Positions 1-8,937 of a stretch of DNA of 64,000 bases are shown here, piece after piece. The stretch spans positions 1-64,000 of the forward strand of contig JBAYSY010000011.1 of NCBI GenBank assembly GCA_041675885.1, written 5' to 3'. The stretch is from JBAYSY01 sp041675885 (GTDB lineage Bacteria > Pseudomonadota > Alphaproteobacteria > Rhodobacterales > Rhodobacteraceae). The translations under genes and the position numbers were made by a program. Within the stretch, counting starts at the first letter, position 1. Each line of letters begins with the position of its first letter. The notes below the pieces were generated by a model, which was given only the letters and a program-made list of their open reading frames with translations, searched no databases and was not told where the DNA came from.

Positions 1-144
1 GGCGACCACCGAGCCTTCGCCCGAAAGATCGGCATAGATGCCGGAACGGTCGTTCAGCACGCCGATCTTGACATCGGTGGCCTGCGCCGCCGCCGCCATC
101 ATGATCGCTGTGGCCGTGGCCGTCATGAATGTTGTCAGTTTCAT
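1..144 (-). CDS. ABC transporter substrate-binding protein, N-terminal part (cut by window edge)
   Basis: Only the first 48 codons are in the window. They encode a signal peptide with a polyalanine stretch, then a mature start reading DVKIGVLNDRSGIYADLSG. This is the conserved first strand of periplasmic binding proteins for branched-chain amino acids, amides or urea (Peripla_BP_6/LivK-like). The ATG at 144 follows a GGGAGG ribosome binding site. The gene runs in the same direction as the livF/livG genes behind which it lies, so it is probably the ligand-binding subunit of that transporter. The ligand cannot be told from this fragment. Confidence 0.8.
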   Translation of the reverse strand, partial: MKLTTFMTATATAIMMAAAAQATDVKIGVLNDRSGIYADLSGEGSVVA

Positions 145-183
145 GGTCTCATCCTCCCTGGATTGATGTGCCGCACGCGCCCG

Positions 184-897
184 TCAAACCCCCAGATAGG
201 CGTGCAGCTTGTCGATACTGGCATCGATCTCGGCATTGGCGATCTCGTCCACCACCTTGCCCTGATCGACGATATAGTGCCGGTCCGCGACCGAGGCCGC
301 GAAGCGGAAGTTCTGTTCCACCAGGACGATGGTGAAGCCCTGGCTTTTCAAGAGCTGGATGGTACGCCCGATCTGCTGGATGATCACCGGGGCCAGCCCT
401 TCGGTCGGCTCGTCCAGCAGCAGAAGATTGGCCCCGGTGCGCAGGATGCGCCCGATCGCCAGCATCTGCTGCTCCCCGCCGGACAGTTTCATGCCCTGGC
501 TGTTCAGCCGCTCCTTGAGGTTGGGAAACAGCTCGAACACCTGCTCTACCGACAGGCCGCCCGGCCTGACGCGCGGCGGCAGCATCAGGTTCTCCTCCAC
601 GCTCAGGCTGGCAAAAATCCCGCGCTCCTCGGGGCAGAAGCCGATTCCCAGCCGCGCGATATGGCGCGGCGCAAGCGTGATCAGTTCCTTGCCGTCGAAG
701 ATGATCGACCCCTTGCGCTTGCTCAGGATCCCCATGATCGCCTTCAGCGTGGTGGTCTTGCCGGCGCCGTTGCGGCCCAGCAGGGTGACGACCTCGCCTG
801 CCCGCACCTCGAAGTCGATCCCGTGCAGGACGTGGCTTTCGCCGTACCAGCCTTCGAGGCCGCGAACGCGCAGCAGCGGTGCGTTGGCTTCAGTCAT
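184..897 (-). CDS. livF: Branched-chain amino acid-type ABC transporter ATP-binding protein (LivF family)
   Basis: This is a 237-residue ABC ATPase. The Walker A motif GRNGAGKT is at residues 41-48, the signature LSGGEQ at 138-143 and Walker B LLLLDEP at 158-164. The short length and the phrase EPTEGLAP after Walker B are characteristic of LivF-family ATPases that energise uptake of branched-chain amino acids, amides or urea. It acts on the cytoplasmic face with LivG and two permeases. The start overlaps the end of livG by 8 bases, so the two are translationally coupled. The partial binding protein follows directly downstream. The substrate is uncertain because the permeases are not in the window. 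Confidence 0.88.
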   Translation of the reverse strand: MTEANAPLLRVRGLEGWYGESHVLHGIDFEVRAGEVVTLLGRNGAGKTTTLKAIMGILSKRKGSIIFDGKELITLAPRHIARLGIGFCPEERGIFASLSVEENLMLPPRVRPGGLSVEQVFELFPNLKERLNSQGMKLSGGEQQMLAIGRILRTGANLLLLDEPTEGLAPVIIQQIGRTIQLLKSQGFTIVLVEQNFRFAASVADRHYIVDQGKVVDEIANAEIDASIDKLHAYLGV

Positions 898-1657
898 AAC
901 CGGCTCCGATATAGGCCTCGATGACGCGCGGATCCTTGGACACGGTGGCGTAGTCGCCCTCGGCCAGAACCTGCCCGCGCGCCAGCACGGTGATGCGGTC
1001 CGACAGGGTGGCCACCACCGAAAGGTTGTGCTCCACCATCAGGATGGTGCGGTTGGCCGAGATGCGCCTGATCAGCACGGCGGTGCGGTCCACGTCCTCG
1101 CGCCCCATCCCCGCCATCGGCTCGTCGAGCAGCAGCATCTCCGGCTCCAATGCCAGCGTGGTGGCGATCTCCAGCGCGCGCTTGCGGCCGTAGGGCAACT
1201 CACCCGCCGCGACGTCGGCGTAATCGGCCAGCCCCACCTCCTCGATCCGGCGCATCGCCTCGTCGTTGTACTGCGACAGCACCCGCTCCGAACGCCAGAA
1301 GTCGAAATTGTCGCCCCGGCGGCGCTGCAACGCGACACGGACGTTTTCCAGCACCGTGAGTTTCGCGAACACCGCCGAGATCTGGAACGAACGCACCATG
1401 CCCAGCCGGGCGATATCGGCCGGAGCCATGGCGGTGATGTCGCGTCCGTTGAAGGTGATCACCCCCGACGTCGGTTGCAGGAACTTCGTCAACAGGTTGA
1501 AACAGGTCGTCTTTCCCGCGCCATTCGGCCCGATCAGCGCATGGATCGAGCCGCGCCGGATCGTCAGGTCGACATTGCTGACTGCCATGAAGCCGGAAAA
1601 CTGCTTGCTGATCCCCTTTGCGGACAGGATCACGTCGTCGGCCTGATGTGAACCCAA
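890..1657 (-). CDS. livG: Branched-chain amino acid-type ABC transporter ATP-binding protein (LivG family)
   Basis: This 255-residue ABC ATPase has Walker A GPNGAGKT at residues 43-50 and a Walker B LLLDEPMAGM. The signature region reads LPYGRKR instead of LSGGQ, a known LivG peculiarity. It is the second ATPase of the same transporter as the downstream livF, which it overlaps by 8 bases. It is the first gene of this group on the minus strand inside the window, and the roughly 500-base gap before it probably contains its promoter. The transported solute may be a branched-chain amino acid, short amide or urea. Confidence 0.88.
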   Translation of the reverse strand: MGSHQADDVILSAKGISKQFSGFMAVSNVDLTIRRGSIHALIGPNGAGKTTCFNLLTKFLQPTSGVITFNGRDITAMAPADIARLGMVRSFQISAVFAKLTVLENVRVALQRRRGDNFDFWRSERVLSQYNDEAMRRIEEVGLADYADVAAGELPYGRKRALEIATTLALEPEMLLLDEPMAGMGREDVDRTAVLIRRISANRTILMVEHNLSVVATLSDRITVLARGQVLAEGDYATVSKDPRVIEAYIGAGYD

Positions 1658-2157
1658 GGTTCCCCCCTTCGTTTTTCCGTCATTCGATCAATACCGGACC
1701 CGGGGCATTCGCAGACACCCCGCCGCGCCCAAGGCCATTGGCCCGGCCGCTTTCCGATTGATCTCCCCCCAACATGACGTTTCGTTCAGGTTTTATTTCG
1801 TGCAGACTAGCAGACGCATTCCGCTTTTGCCAAGAACATTGATAAAGATAAAAACGTTACTTTTCAGCAGGATGGAAAATTCCCCCTCTGACTGCGATCA
1901 GGCTCGCGCAACATTGTTTCAAAATTATTGCAGCCCCGACTCGGCCCGGCGCCGGCGCTGGCGACAGCCGGGTTGACCCTTGGCCCGGCAGCCGTATCGC
2001 GATCCCGTGGCGCCTTGTTTCCGGAGTGCGTGCCATGTCGAACCGGCCGCCAGAGAAGGCCCCGGCCTGAACCGCCCCGGCACCATGGGCGGGCGTTGAT
2101 GCAGAAGTCAGACGGTTGCCGGACGTGCCCCTTCCCCGCTGAGTTCGGGCTGCGCGT
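1658..2157. other. 500-base gap between livG and dnaB
   Basis: No credible gene is seen. The stretch from about 1750 to 1930 is clearly richer in A and T than its surroundings and precedes the minus-strand livG, so it is the likely promoter region. Downstream of dnaB (2157 to about 2000) no convincing hairpin plus T-run was found. Confidence 0.5.
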
Positions 2158-3660
2158 TCAGAACCCGTCCCCCTCCTGCTGCCACGGCTTCACCAGATTG
2201 CCGAACCGGGTGAAACGGCCCTCGAACGACAGTTCCACCGAGCCGATCGGCCCGTGGCGCTGCTTGCCGATGATGACCTCGGCCTTGCCGTGGACCTGCT
2301 CCATGATCTGCGTCCATTTCGCCATGGCCTCAAGATCGTGGTCGCCGGGCTTTTCCCGTTCGCGGTAGTATTCTTCCCGGAACACGAACATCACCACATC
2401 GGCATCCTGCTCGATCGAGCCCGATTCGCGCAGGTCGGAAAGCTGCGGCCGCTTGTCGTCGCGGCTTTCGACCTGCCGGGAAAGCTGGGAGAGCGCGATG
2501 ACCGGGATGTTCAGTTCCTTGGCGATGGCCTTCAGCCCCTGGGTGATCTCGGAGACCTCGTTGACGCGGCTGTCCTGCCGGGTCGCGCCCTTCAGAAGCT
2601 GGAGGTAATCGACCATCAGCACGTCGAGCCCGTGGGTCCGCTTGAGCCTGCGCGCCCGGGCGGCCACCTGTGAGATCGGCAGGGCCGGGGTGTCGTCGAT
2701 ATAGAGCGGGCAGGATTCCAGCGACTTCGCCGCCTCGACGAAACGGCGGAATTCGCCCTCGGTCATGTCGCCGCGGCGGATCTGTTCGCTGGGCACTTCG
2801 GAGGCTTCGGAAAGGATCCGCGCGGCCAGTTGTTCCGCCGACATTTCCAGGCTGAAGAACCCGACCACGCCGCCCTCGACCGAACCTTCGCTGCCGTCGG
2901 GCAACTGGCCGCGCTTGTGCGCGCGGGCGATGTTGAAGGCGACGTTGGTCGCAAGCGAGGTCTTGCCCATCGAGGGCCGCCCGGCAAGGATGATCAGGTC
3001 GGAAGGGTGCAGCCCGCCGAGCTTCTTGTCGAGGTCGATCAGCCCGGTGGAAATCCCCGCCAGCCCGCCGTCGCGCTGATAGGCGGCGTTGGCGACGTTG
3101 ACCGCATCGGTCACCGCCTTGAGAAAGCTCTGGAATCCGCGCTCGGCCACGCCCTGCTCGCCCAGCTTGTAAAGCCGCTGCTCGGCCTCGACGATCTGCT
3201 CGCGCGGCTCGGAGGCGACCTCGACCTTGGCGGCCTTGTCGGAAATCTCGCGTCCGAGCGCGATCAGTTCGCGCCGCACGGCGAAGTCGTAGATCATCTG
3301 CGCATAGTCGCGCGCGGCGAAGGCCGAGATCGCGGACCCCGCCAGCCGCACCAGATAGGCCGGGCCGCCCAGTTCCTTCAGCCCCGGGTCGTCTTCCAGA
3401 AACGCCTTGAGCGTGACCGGCGAGGCAAGCGCGTTCTTCTGGATGCGCGCGGCGGCGATCTCGAAGATGCGCTGGTGGAGCGGCTCGTAGAAATGTTCGG
3501 CCCGCACCTTGGAGGCGATGCGGTCGTAGATGTCGTTGTTGGTCAGGATCGCGCCCAGAAGCTGCTGTTCGGCCTCGATGCTGTGGGGCAGTGCCGGGCT
3601 GTCGTCCTGTCCGGTTCCGGCGGCGGCGCTGATCTGGCCCAGCTTGGTGATCTCGTTCAT
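2158..3660 (-). CDS. dnaB: Replicative DNA helicase DnaB
   Basis: The 500-residue protein is the hexameric helicase that opens DNA ahead of the replisome. The N-terminal DnaB domain (about 22-125, beginning PHSIEAEQQLLGAIL) is followed by the RecA-like ATPase domain with Walker A GRPSMGKTS at 227-235. The phrase LSQLSRQVESRDDKRPQLSD in the C-terminal half is typical. The ATG at 3660 is preferred: it has a purine-rich GAGGGGG upstream and the next upstream candidate adds non-conserved residues. In many Rhodobacteraceae pyrC and pyrE lie next to dnaB, as here. The alr gene that often follows dnaB is absent. Confidence 0.96.
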   Translation of the reverse strand: MNEITKLGQISAAAGTGQDDSPALPHSIEAEQQLLGAILTNNDIYDRIASKVRAEHFYEPLHQRIFEIAAARIQKNALASPVTLKAFLEDDPGLKELGGPAYLVRLAGSAISAFAARDYAQMIYDFAVRRELIALGREISDKAAKVEVASEPREQIVEAEQRLYKLGEQGVAERGFQSFLKAVTDAVNVANAAYQRDGGLAGISTGLIDLDKKLGGLHPSDLIILAGRPSMGKTSLATNVAFNIARAHKRGQLPDGSEGSVEGGVVGFFSLEMSAEQLAARILSEASEVPSEQIRRGDMTEGEFRRFVEAAKSLESCPLYIDDTPALPISQVAARARRLKRTHGLDVLMVDYLQLLKGATRQDSRVNEVSEITQGLKAIAKELNIPVIALSQLSRQVESRDDKRPQLSDLRESGSIEQDADVVMFVFREEYYREREKPGDHDLEAMAKWTQIMEQVHGKAEVIIGKQRHGPIGSVELSFEGRFTRFGNLVKPWQQEGDGF

Positions 3661-3793
3661 TCCTGCCCCCTCTGCCCCCGCAGCCATCGGTATGGCCGAT
3701 CCGGGGGCACGGTTCAATCTGGATATCCTGTGGATAACCCGGCCACCCCATAGTGGGGCCTGGCCGGGTCATGCGTCAATATGCTGTGGTCGC

Positions 3794-3813
3794 CCCGGCG
3801 GGACGCCGCCGGG
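3794..3813 (-). terminator. Hairpin just after pyrE
   Basis: CCCGGCGG and CCGCCGGG form a perfect 8-bp stem with a GACG loop, 12 bases beyond the pyrE stop. There is no T-run after it on the minus strand, so it is at best a weak or Rho-assisted terminator. It could partly separate pyrE from dnaB. Confidence 0.3.
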
Positions 3814-3825
3814 CGCGCGCGGGCC

Positions 3826-4500
3826 TCAGCGCTGCGCCGCGCGCCAGGCGGCGGGGTCGTCGATGAAGGCCGCGACCTGCGCGAGCGTGGCCGAATCGAA
3901 GCTGCCCTGCGCCCGCGCCTCGGCCAGCACGTCGCGCCAGGTGCAGAGGTGGTGCAGGCGGATGCCATGCGCCGCCAGCCGCGATTCGGTGTCGGGGAAG
4001 ATGCCGTAGTAGAAGATCACCGCCGTATGACCGCAGGTTGCCCCCGTCTCGCGGATCGCATCGACGAAGCCCAGTTTCGAGCCGCCGTCGGTGGTCAGGT
4101 CCTCGACCAGCAGCACCCGCTGGCCCTCGGCCATCGCGCCTTCGATCCTTGCGTTGCGGCCGTAGCCCTTGGGCTTCTTGCGCACATAGCTCATCGGCAG
4201 CGCGAGGCGTTCCGCCACCAGCGCGGCGAAGGGGATGCCCGCGGTCTCGCCCCCGGCGATATTGTCGAACGCCTCGAACCCGGCCTCGCGCAGCACGGTG
4301 CAGGTGAGGAAATCCATCAGCGTGGAGCGGATGCGCGGGTAGGAGATCAGCTTGCGGCAGTCGATGTAGACCGGCGACTTCTCGCCCGAGGCAAGGGTGA
4401 AGGGTTCGGCCCCCATGAAATGCACCGCGCCGATCTCCAAAAGCATCCGCGCGCTCAGGCGGGCGATCTCGTCCTTGGGCGGGTAGGCGGCGGGGATCAT
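3826..4500 (-). CDS. pyrE: Orotate phosphoribosyltransferase
   Basis: This 224-residue protein converts orotate and PRPP to orotidine 5'-monophosphate in de novo pyrimidine synthesis. The substrate strand FTLASGEKSPVYID lies at about 34-47, and the PRPP-binding loop VLLVEDLTTDGGS at 129-141. The ATG at 4500 is chosen because it has AGAGGAG a few bases upstream and gives the normal N-terminus; a longer frame adds 13 residues that overlap pyrC. It follows pyrC by 20 bases on the same strand, so the two pyrimidine genes form one unit. Confidence 0.96.
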   Translation of the reverse strand: MIPAAYPPKDEIARLSARMLLEIGAVHFMGAEPFTLASGEKSPVYIDCRKLISYPRIRSTLMDFLTCTVLREAGFEAFDNIAGGETAGIPFAALVAERLALPMSYVRKKPKGYGRNARIEGAMAEGQRVLLVEDLTTDGGSKLGFVDAIRETGATCGHTAVIFYYGIFPDTESRLAAHGIRLHHLCTWRDVLAEARAQGSFDSATLAQVAAFIDDPAAWRAAQR

Positions 4501-4520
4501 CGGCGGCTCCTCTGGTCTGG

Positions 4521-5561
4521 TCAGGCTTCGACCCGCCACGCAAGCGGAAAGCCGGGGTCGAAGACCGTAACCGGCCCGTCGCCGGTCTCGATCCAGGCGG
4601 GGTAATCCACCGGGGCGCCCTTGCGCAGGGTGATCCGGGTCTCGTTCGGGGGCAGCCGGTAGAAGGCGGGGCCGTGCAGCGAGGCGAACCCCTCCAGCCG
4701 GTCAAGCACGCCCTCCTCCTCGAACACATGGGCGAGAATCGACAACGTGTTGGTGGCGGTAAAACAACCCGCGCAGCCGCAGGCATGTTCCTTGAGCGCA
4801 TCGACATGCGGCGCGGAATCGGTGCCGAGGAAGAACCGCGCATCGCCCGAGGTGGCGGCGGCCCGCAGCGCCAGCCGGTGCGATTCGCGCTTGGCGACCG
4901 GCAGGCAGTAGTAATGCGGCCGGATCCCGCCCGCGAGGATATGGTTGCGGTTGATGATCAGGTGATGGGTGGTGATCGTCGCGCCGAGGCCCTCCGGCGC
5001 GGATTTCACGTAATCCACCCCGTCCGAGGTGGTGATATGCTCCATCACCACCCGCAGCCCCGGCGTGGCGCGGCGGATCGGATCAAGCACCCGGTCGATG
5101 AACACCGCCTCGCGGTCGAAGATATCCACCGCGGGATCGGTCACCTCGCCATGGACGCAGAGCGGCAGGCCGATCCCGGCCATCCGTTCCAGCACCGGCC
5201 GCACCCGGTCGAAATCCTGCACGCCCGAGGCCGAGTTGGTGGTGGCCCCGGCCGGGTAGAGCTTGACCGCGCGCACGAGCCCCGAGGCGGCGGCGGCGGC
5301 CACGTCTTCCGGGTCGGTGTCCTCGGTCAGGTAGAGCGTCATCAGCGGCTCGAAATCCGCGCCTTCGGGCAGGGCGGCGAGGATGCGGTCGCGGTAGGCG
5401 GCCGCCTCGGCCCCGGTCACGACCGGCGGCACGAGGTTCGGCATGACGATGGCGCGGGCGAAATGGCGCGCGCTCTCGGGCGCGACGGCGGCCAGCATCG
5501 CGCCATCGCGCAGATGCAGGTGCCAGTCGTCGGGGCGGCGGATCGTGAGCGTATCGGTCAT
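4521..5561 (-). CDS. pyrC: Dihydroorotase
   Basis: The 346-residue zinc enzyme closes carbamoyl-aspartate to dihydroorotate. The first metal-binding strand WHLHLRDG is at residues 13-20. K100 in VKLYPAGATTNS is the expected carbamylated lysine bridging the two metals. Length and motifs match the class II (E. coli PyrC-like) enzymes, which are independent of aspartate transcarbamoylase. It is upstream of pyrE in the same operon. No regulatory leader was recognised. Confidence 0.95.
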   Translation of the reverse strand: MTDTLTIRRPDDWHLHLRDGAMLAAVAPESARHFARAIVMPNLVPPVVTGAEAAAYRDRILAALPEGADFEPLMTLYLTEDTDPEDVAAAAASGLVRAVKLYPAGATTNSASGVQDFDRVRPVLERMAGIGLPLCVHGEVTDPAVDIFDREAVFIDRVLDPIRRATPGLRVVMEHITTSDGVDYVKSAPEGLGATITTHHLIINRNHILAGGIRPHYYCLPVAKRESHRLALRAAATSGDARFFLGTDSAPHVDALKEHACGCAGCFTATNTLSILAHVFEEEGVLDRLEGFASLHGPAFYRLPPNETRITLRKGAPVDYPAWIETGDGPVTVFDPGFPLAWRVEA

Positions 5562-5629
5562 GGCCTGCGCCTAGCCGATCGCAGCCGGGGTTTCCAGAGC
5601 TTTCCCTTGCGCAGGGCCACCGCCCGGCA

Positions 5630-6817
5630 TCAGCCGGGCACCGGCAGCGTCCGGAAGTCGCGCAGGAACAGCGCCTCGGGGCCGAGATCGTCAAGGCGGG
5701 TCAGCCCCAGCATCCCCAGCGCCGCGCGCAGCTGCGCCCGCAACAGGCCGATGGCGTGGTCCACCCCCGCCTCGCCCGCGATGGCGGCGGCGTAGTTGAA
5801 CGGCCGCCCGACGAAGACGAAGCGCGCGCCCAGCGCCAGCGCCTTCAGGATGTCGGTGCCGCGCCGGAAGCCGCTGTCGATCATCACCTCCATGTCGCCC
5901 GCCTCGGCCAGCGCCGCGGCAAGCACCCGCAGCGGCGAGACCGCGCCGTCAAGCTGCCGCCCGCCGTGGTTCGACAGGATCACCGCGTCCACGCCCCCGG
6001 TCCGGGCGCGGGTCACGTCGTCCGGCGCGATGATGCCCTTGAGCACCAGCCTGCCCTGCCAGCGGGCGCGGATCCGGTGCAGCAACGCCCAGTCCAGCCG
6101 CTCGCGCCCCGAAAAGTCGCGCGCCGCGCGGCTGGACAGCAGGGGCGCGCCGCGCGCCGGGCCGCCGTTCTCGAAATGCGGCATCCCGTGGCGGGCGAAG
6201 GTGCGCAGGAAGGTGCCCAGCGCCCAGCGCGGATGGGTGATGCCGTCGCGCAAGAGCGCGAGGCTGGGCCGGATCGGGGTGCGGTAGCCCGCGCGCAGGT
6301 AGTTTTCCGGGATCGGCCCGACCGAACAATCGACGGTGACGACGAAGGTATCCAGCCCGGCGCGGGCCACCCGGTCGACCAGCGCCATCACCTCGTCGGG
6401 ATCGCCCGGCAGATAGGCCTGGAACCAGGCGTCGGGGTTCGCGGCGGCGATTTCCTCAAGCGCGATCAGCCCGGCACCGCTGATCACCATCGGGATGCCC
6501 GCCCGCCGCGCCGCCCGCGCCAGCACCAGATCGCCGCGATAGGCGGTCAGCGCCGAGACCCCCATCGGCGCGATGCCGAACGGCAGCTTGCAGTCGCGCC
6601 CCAGAACCCTGCGGTCGAGCGCACGGCCCGAGACATCGACCAGAGACCGGGGCAGAAAGCCGATCTCGTCGAACACCCGGCGGTTGTCGGCCAGCGTGGC
6701 CCCGGTCTCGGAAGCGCCCGCGACATAGCCGAACACCGGCCGCGGCAGGTGGCGGCGGGCGGCGGGTTCGAAGTCTTCGAGCGCGTAGATCCGGCGCAGC
6801 GCGCGATGCGGGGCCAT
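5630..6817 (-). CDS. FMN-dependent alpha-hydroxy acid oxidase/dehydrogenase (LldD family)
   Basis: The 395-residue protein has the TIM-barrel FMN_dh fold of lactate dehydrogenase, glycolate oxidase and mandelate dehydrogenase. K260 in LVLKGI and catalytic H284 in SNHGGRQLDG are present. The FMN-binding stretch APMGVSALTAYRGD lies at about 83-96. The ATG at 6817 has GAGG upstream. Without functional data the substrate (L-lactate, glycolate, mandelate or other 2-hydroxy acid) cannot be assigned. It is divergent from nirS and shares the 300-base intergenic region with it; membership in the nitrite regulon is unproven. Confidence 0.85.
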   Translation of the reverse strand: MAPHRALRRIYALEDFEPAARRHLPRPVFGYVAGASETGATLADNRRVFDEIGFLPRSLVDVSGRALDRRVLGRDCKLPFGIAPMGVSALTAYRGDLVLARAARRAGIPMVISGAGLIALEEIAAANPDAWFQAYLPGDPDEVMALVDRVARAGLDTFVVTVDCSVGPIPENYLRAGYRTPIRPSLALLRDGITHPRWALGTFLRTFARHGMPHFENGGPARGAPLLSSRAARDFSGRERLDWALLHRIRARWQGRLVLKGIIAPDDVTRARTGGVDAVILSNHGGRQLDGAVSPLRVLAAALAEAGDMEVMIDSGFRRGTDILKALALGARFVFVGRPFNYAAAIAGEAGVDHAIGLLRAQLRAALGMLGLTRLDDLGPEALFLRDFRTLPVPG

Positions 6818-7039
6818 GCGGTCCTCATGACAGTCGGGGTTGCCGTGCTGGCGTAGCAGCTTTCGCGGGCGGGGAAAATCCCGCCGGGTCCGCAAGACGA
6901 GCCGGCCGGATTTCTCGAACCGGGCCGATGAACTGTCCGGCGGCGCCTGCGCGCCTTGATTCCGGGCGACTTATCCGCCCCTTTCCGAAGGCGCGTTTCC
7001 CGCCCGGATTTTCCCCGCGCACCGGCAACTCCGGTCTCT

Positions 7040-7053
7040 TTGTGCTGCGACAA
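7040..7053 (+). promoter_or_regulatory. FNR/DNR/NnrR-type operator upstream of nirS
   Basis: TTG and CAA separated by eight bases lie inside a perfect 6-bp inverted repeat, CTTTGT-GCTGCG-ACAAAG (7038-7055). TTG-N8-CAA is the shared core of binding sites for Crp/Fnr-family regulators such as FNR, DNR and NnrR, which switch on denitrification under low oxygen with NO. The centre is about 74 bases before the nirS ATG, so a start site near 7088 would place it at the usual -41.5. The 6818-7119 gap contains no gene; it separates nirS from the divergent oxidase. Confidence 0.6.
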
Positions 7054-7119
7054 AGACATGTCGCGGCACCGGCCGCTAGGTTCACGTTGCTACATTCGCC
7101 AACGGAAGGGGATTGCGTC

Positions 7120-8757
7120 ATGAACAAGCTGACGCTTGGCATGTCGATGTTCGGGGCCGCGTTCGGCGTTGCCCTGTTGATGGGCACGACAGCAGCCACT
7201 GCAGAACCATCATTGTCTGCGGAAGCACGGGAACAAGCCAAGGACCTGTATTTCCAGCGTTGCGCCGGTTGCCACGGCGTTCTGCGCAAAGGCGCGACCG
7301 GCACGAACCTTGAGCCGGAGAACACGATCAAGCTGGGGCAGTCCCGGCTTGAGAACATCATCGCCTACGGCACCGATGGCGGGATGGTCAACTTCGACGA
7401 CATCCTGACCTCGGAAGAGATCAGCCAACTTGCCACCTATATCCAGATGGAGCCCGACACCCCGCCGGAATGGAGCCTGGCGGACATGCTCGCATCGTGG
7501 AAGCTGATCGTGCCGGTCGAGGATCGTCCGACCGAGCAGATGAACTCCATCAACCTCAACAACGTCTTCTCGGTCACGCTGCGCGACGCGGGCGAGGTCG
7601 CGCTGATCGACGGCGACACCAAGGAGATCATCTCGCGGGTCAAGACCGGCTACGCGGTGCATATCTCGCGGCTGTCCTATTCGGGCCGCTACATCTACGT
7701 GATCGGTCGTGACGGGCTGCTGAGCCTGATCGACCTGTGGATGGAAGAACCCGCCGTGGTCGCCGAGATGAAGATGGGCCTCGACGCCCGCTCGGTCGAC
7801 ACCTCGAAATTCGCGGGCTTCGAAGACAGATACGCCATCGCCGGCTCCTACTGGCCGCCGCAATACGTGATCATGGAAGGCGAGACGCTTGAGCCGCTCA
7901 AGATCATGTCCACCCGCGGCATCACCGTGGATGGCGAGTATCACCCCGAACCGCGGGTGGCCTCGATCGTGTCGTCGCAGATCAAGCCGGAATGGGTGGT
8001 CAGCGTCAAGGAGACCGGGCAGATCCTGCTGGTGGACTATTCGGACATCGAAAACCTGAAGACCACCACCATCGAATCGGCCAAGTTCCTGCATGACGGC
8101 GGCTGGGACGCCTCGAAACGCTACTTCCTGGTCGCGGCCAACGCGTCGAACCAGGTCGCGGTGGTGGATACCCAGGAAGGTGTGCTTGCGGCGCTGGTCG
8201 ATACCGCGGACCTCCCGCACCCGGGCCGTGGCGCCAACTTCGACCACCCCGAGTTCGGGCCGGTCTGGGCCACCGGACACCTGGGCGCCGACGTGGTGAC
8301 GCTGATCGCGACCGCGCCGGAAGACCCGGAACATGCGGAACACGCCTGGACCGTGGTGCAGGAACTGCAAATGCCGGGATCGGGCAACCTGTTCGTCAAG
8401 ACCCACCCGACCTCGCGCAACCTCTGGGCCGACATGCCGCAGAACCCGGAACGGGAACTGGCCGAGTCGGTTGCGATCTATGATCTCGACGACCTGTCGA
8501 AGGAACCCGAGATCATCGACGTGGCGGCGCTGGCCGGTCTGCCGGAAGGCGGTGCGGTGAAGCGGGCCGTGCACCCGGAATACAACGAGGCGGGCGACGA
8601 AGTCTGGATCTCGCTCTGGGCGGGCAAGACCGAGCCTTCCGCGATCGTGGTGTTCGACGACAAGACCCGTGAAGTCAAGGCGGTGATCACCGATCCCGGC
8701 CTGATGACGCCGACCGGAAAGTTCAACGTCTACAACACGCAGCACGATATCTACTGA
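7120..8757 (+). CDS. nirS: Cytochrome cd1 nitrite reductase
   Basis: The 545-residue periplasmic enzyme reduces nitrite to nitric oxide. A signal peptide ending near TTAATA is followed by a cytochrome c domain with CAGCH at 48-52. An eight-bladed propeller follows that carries haem d1. H181 in GYAVHISR matches the proximal d1 ligand. H325 (FLHDGG) and H367 (LPHPGRGANF) match the two active-site histidines. The start has GGAAGGGGA upstream. It is the first gene of the nir operon and has its own Crp/Fnr-type box. A strong hairpin follows its stop. Both catalytic histidines distinguish it from nirN at 16711. Confidence 0.97.
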   Translation: MNKLTLGMSMFGAAFGVALLMGTTAATAEPSLSAEAREQAKDLYFQRCAGCHGVLRKGATGTNLEPENTIKLGQSRLENIIAYGTDGGMVNFDDILTSEEISQLATYIQMEPDTPPEWSLADMLASWKLIVPVEDRPTEQMNSINLNNVFSVTLRDAGEVALIDGDTKEIISRVKTGYAVHISRLSYSGRYIYVIGRDGLLSLIDLWMEEPAVVAEMKMGLDARSVDTSKFAGFEDRYAIAGSYWPPQYVIMEGETLEPLKIMSTRGITVDGEYHPEPRVASIVSSQIKPEWVVSVKETGQILLVDYSDIENLKTTTIESAKFLHDGGWDASKRYFLVAANASNQVAVVDTQEGVLAALVDTADLPHPGRGANFDHPEFGPVWATGHLGADVVTLIATAPEDPEHAEHAWTVVQELQMPGSGNLFVKTHPTSRNLWADMPQNPERELAESVAIYDLDDLSKEPEIIDVAALAGLPEGGAVKRAVHPEYNEAGDEVWISLWAGKTEPSAIVVFDDKTREVKAVITDPGLMTPTGKFNVYNTQHDIY

Positions 8758-8770
8758 TACCGTGACGGCG

Positions 8771-8802
8771 GGCCCCGGGGCGCGGCTGCGCACCCCGGGG
8801 CC
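8771..8802 (+). terminator. Strong hairpin directly after nirS
   Basis: GGCCCCGGGG and CCCCGGGGCC form a perfect 10-bp stem 13 bases after the nirS stop, with a GC-rich 12-base loop. No T-run follows. It probably works as a partial terminator or 3'-end stabiliser, making nirS message more abundant than that of the downstream assembly genes. Confidence 0.5.
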
Positions 8803-8937
8803 TCGCTTCTCCGCCATCCGTCCGCCGCCCGCGCGGGCCTTTCCGAAAGGGGCTGCCGCCCCGGCCCTTTCCGGAAACGCCGGTGCCGCCAGAAACGCGC
8901 ACCCTGAGTCTGTCGCCGAACCATGGGGAACTGAACG

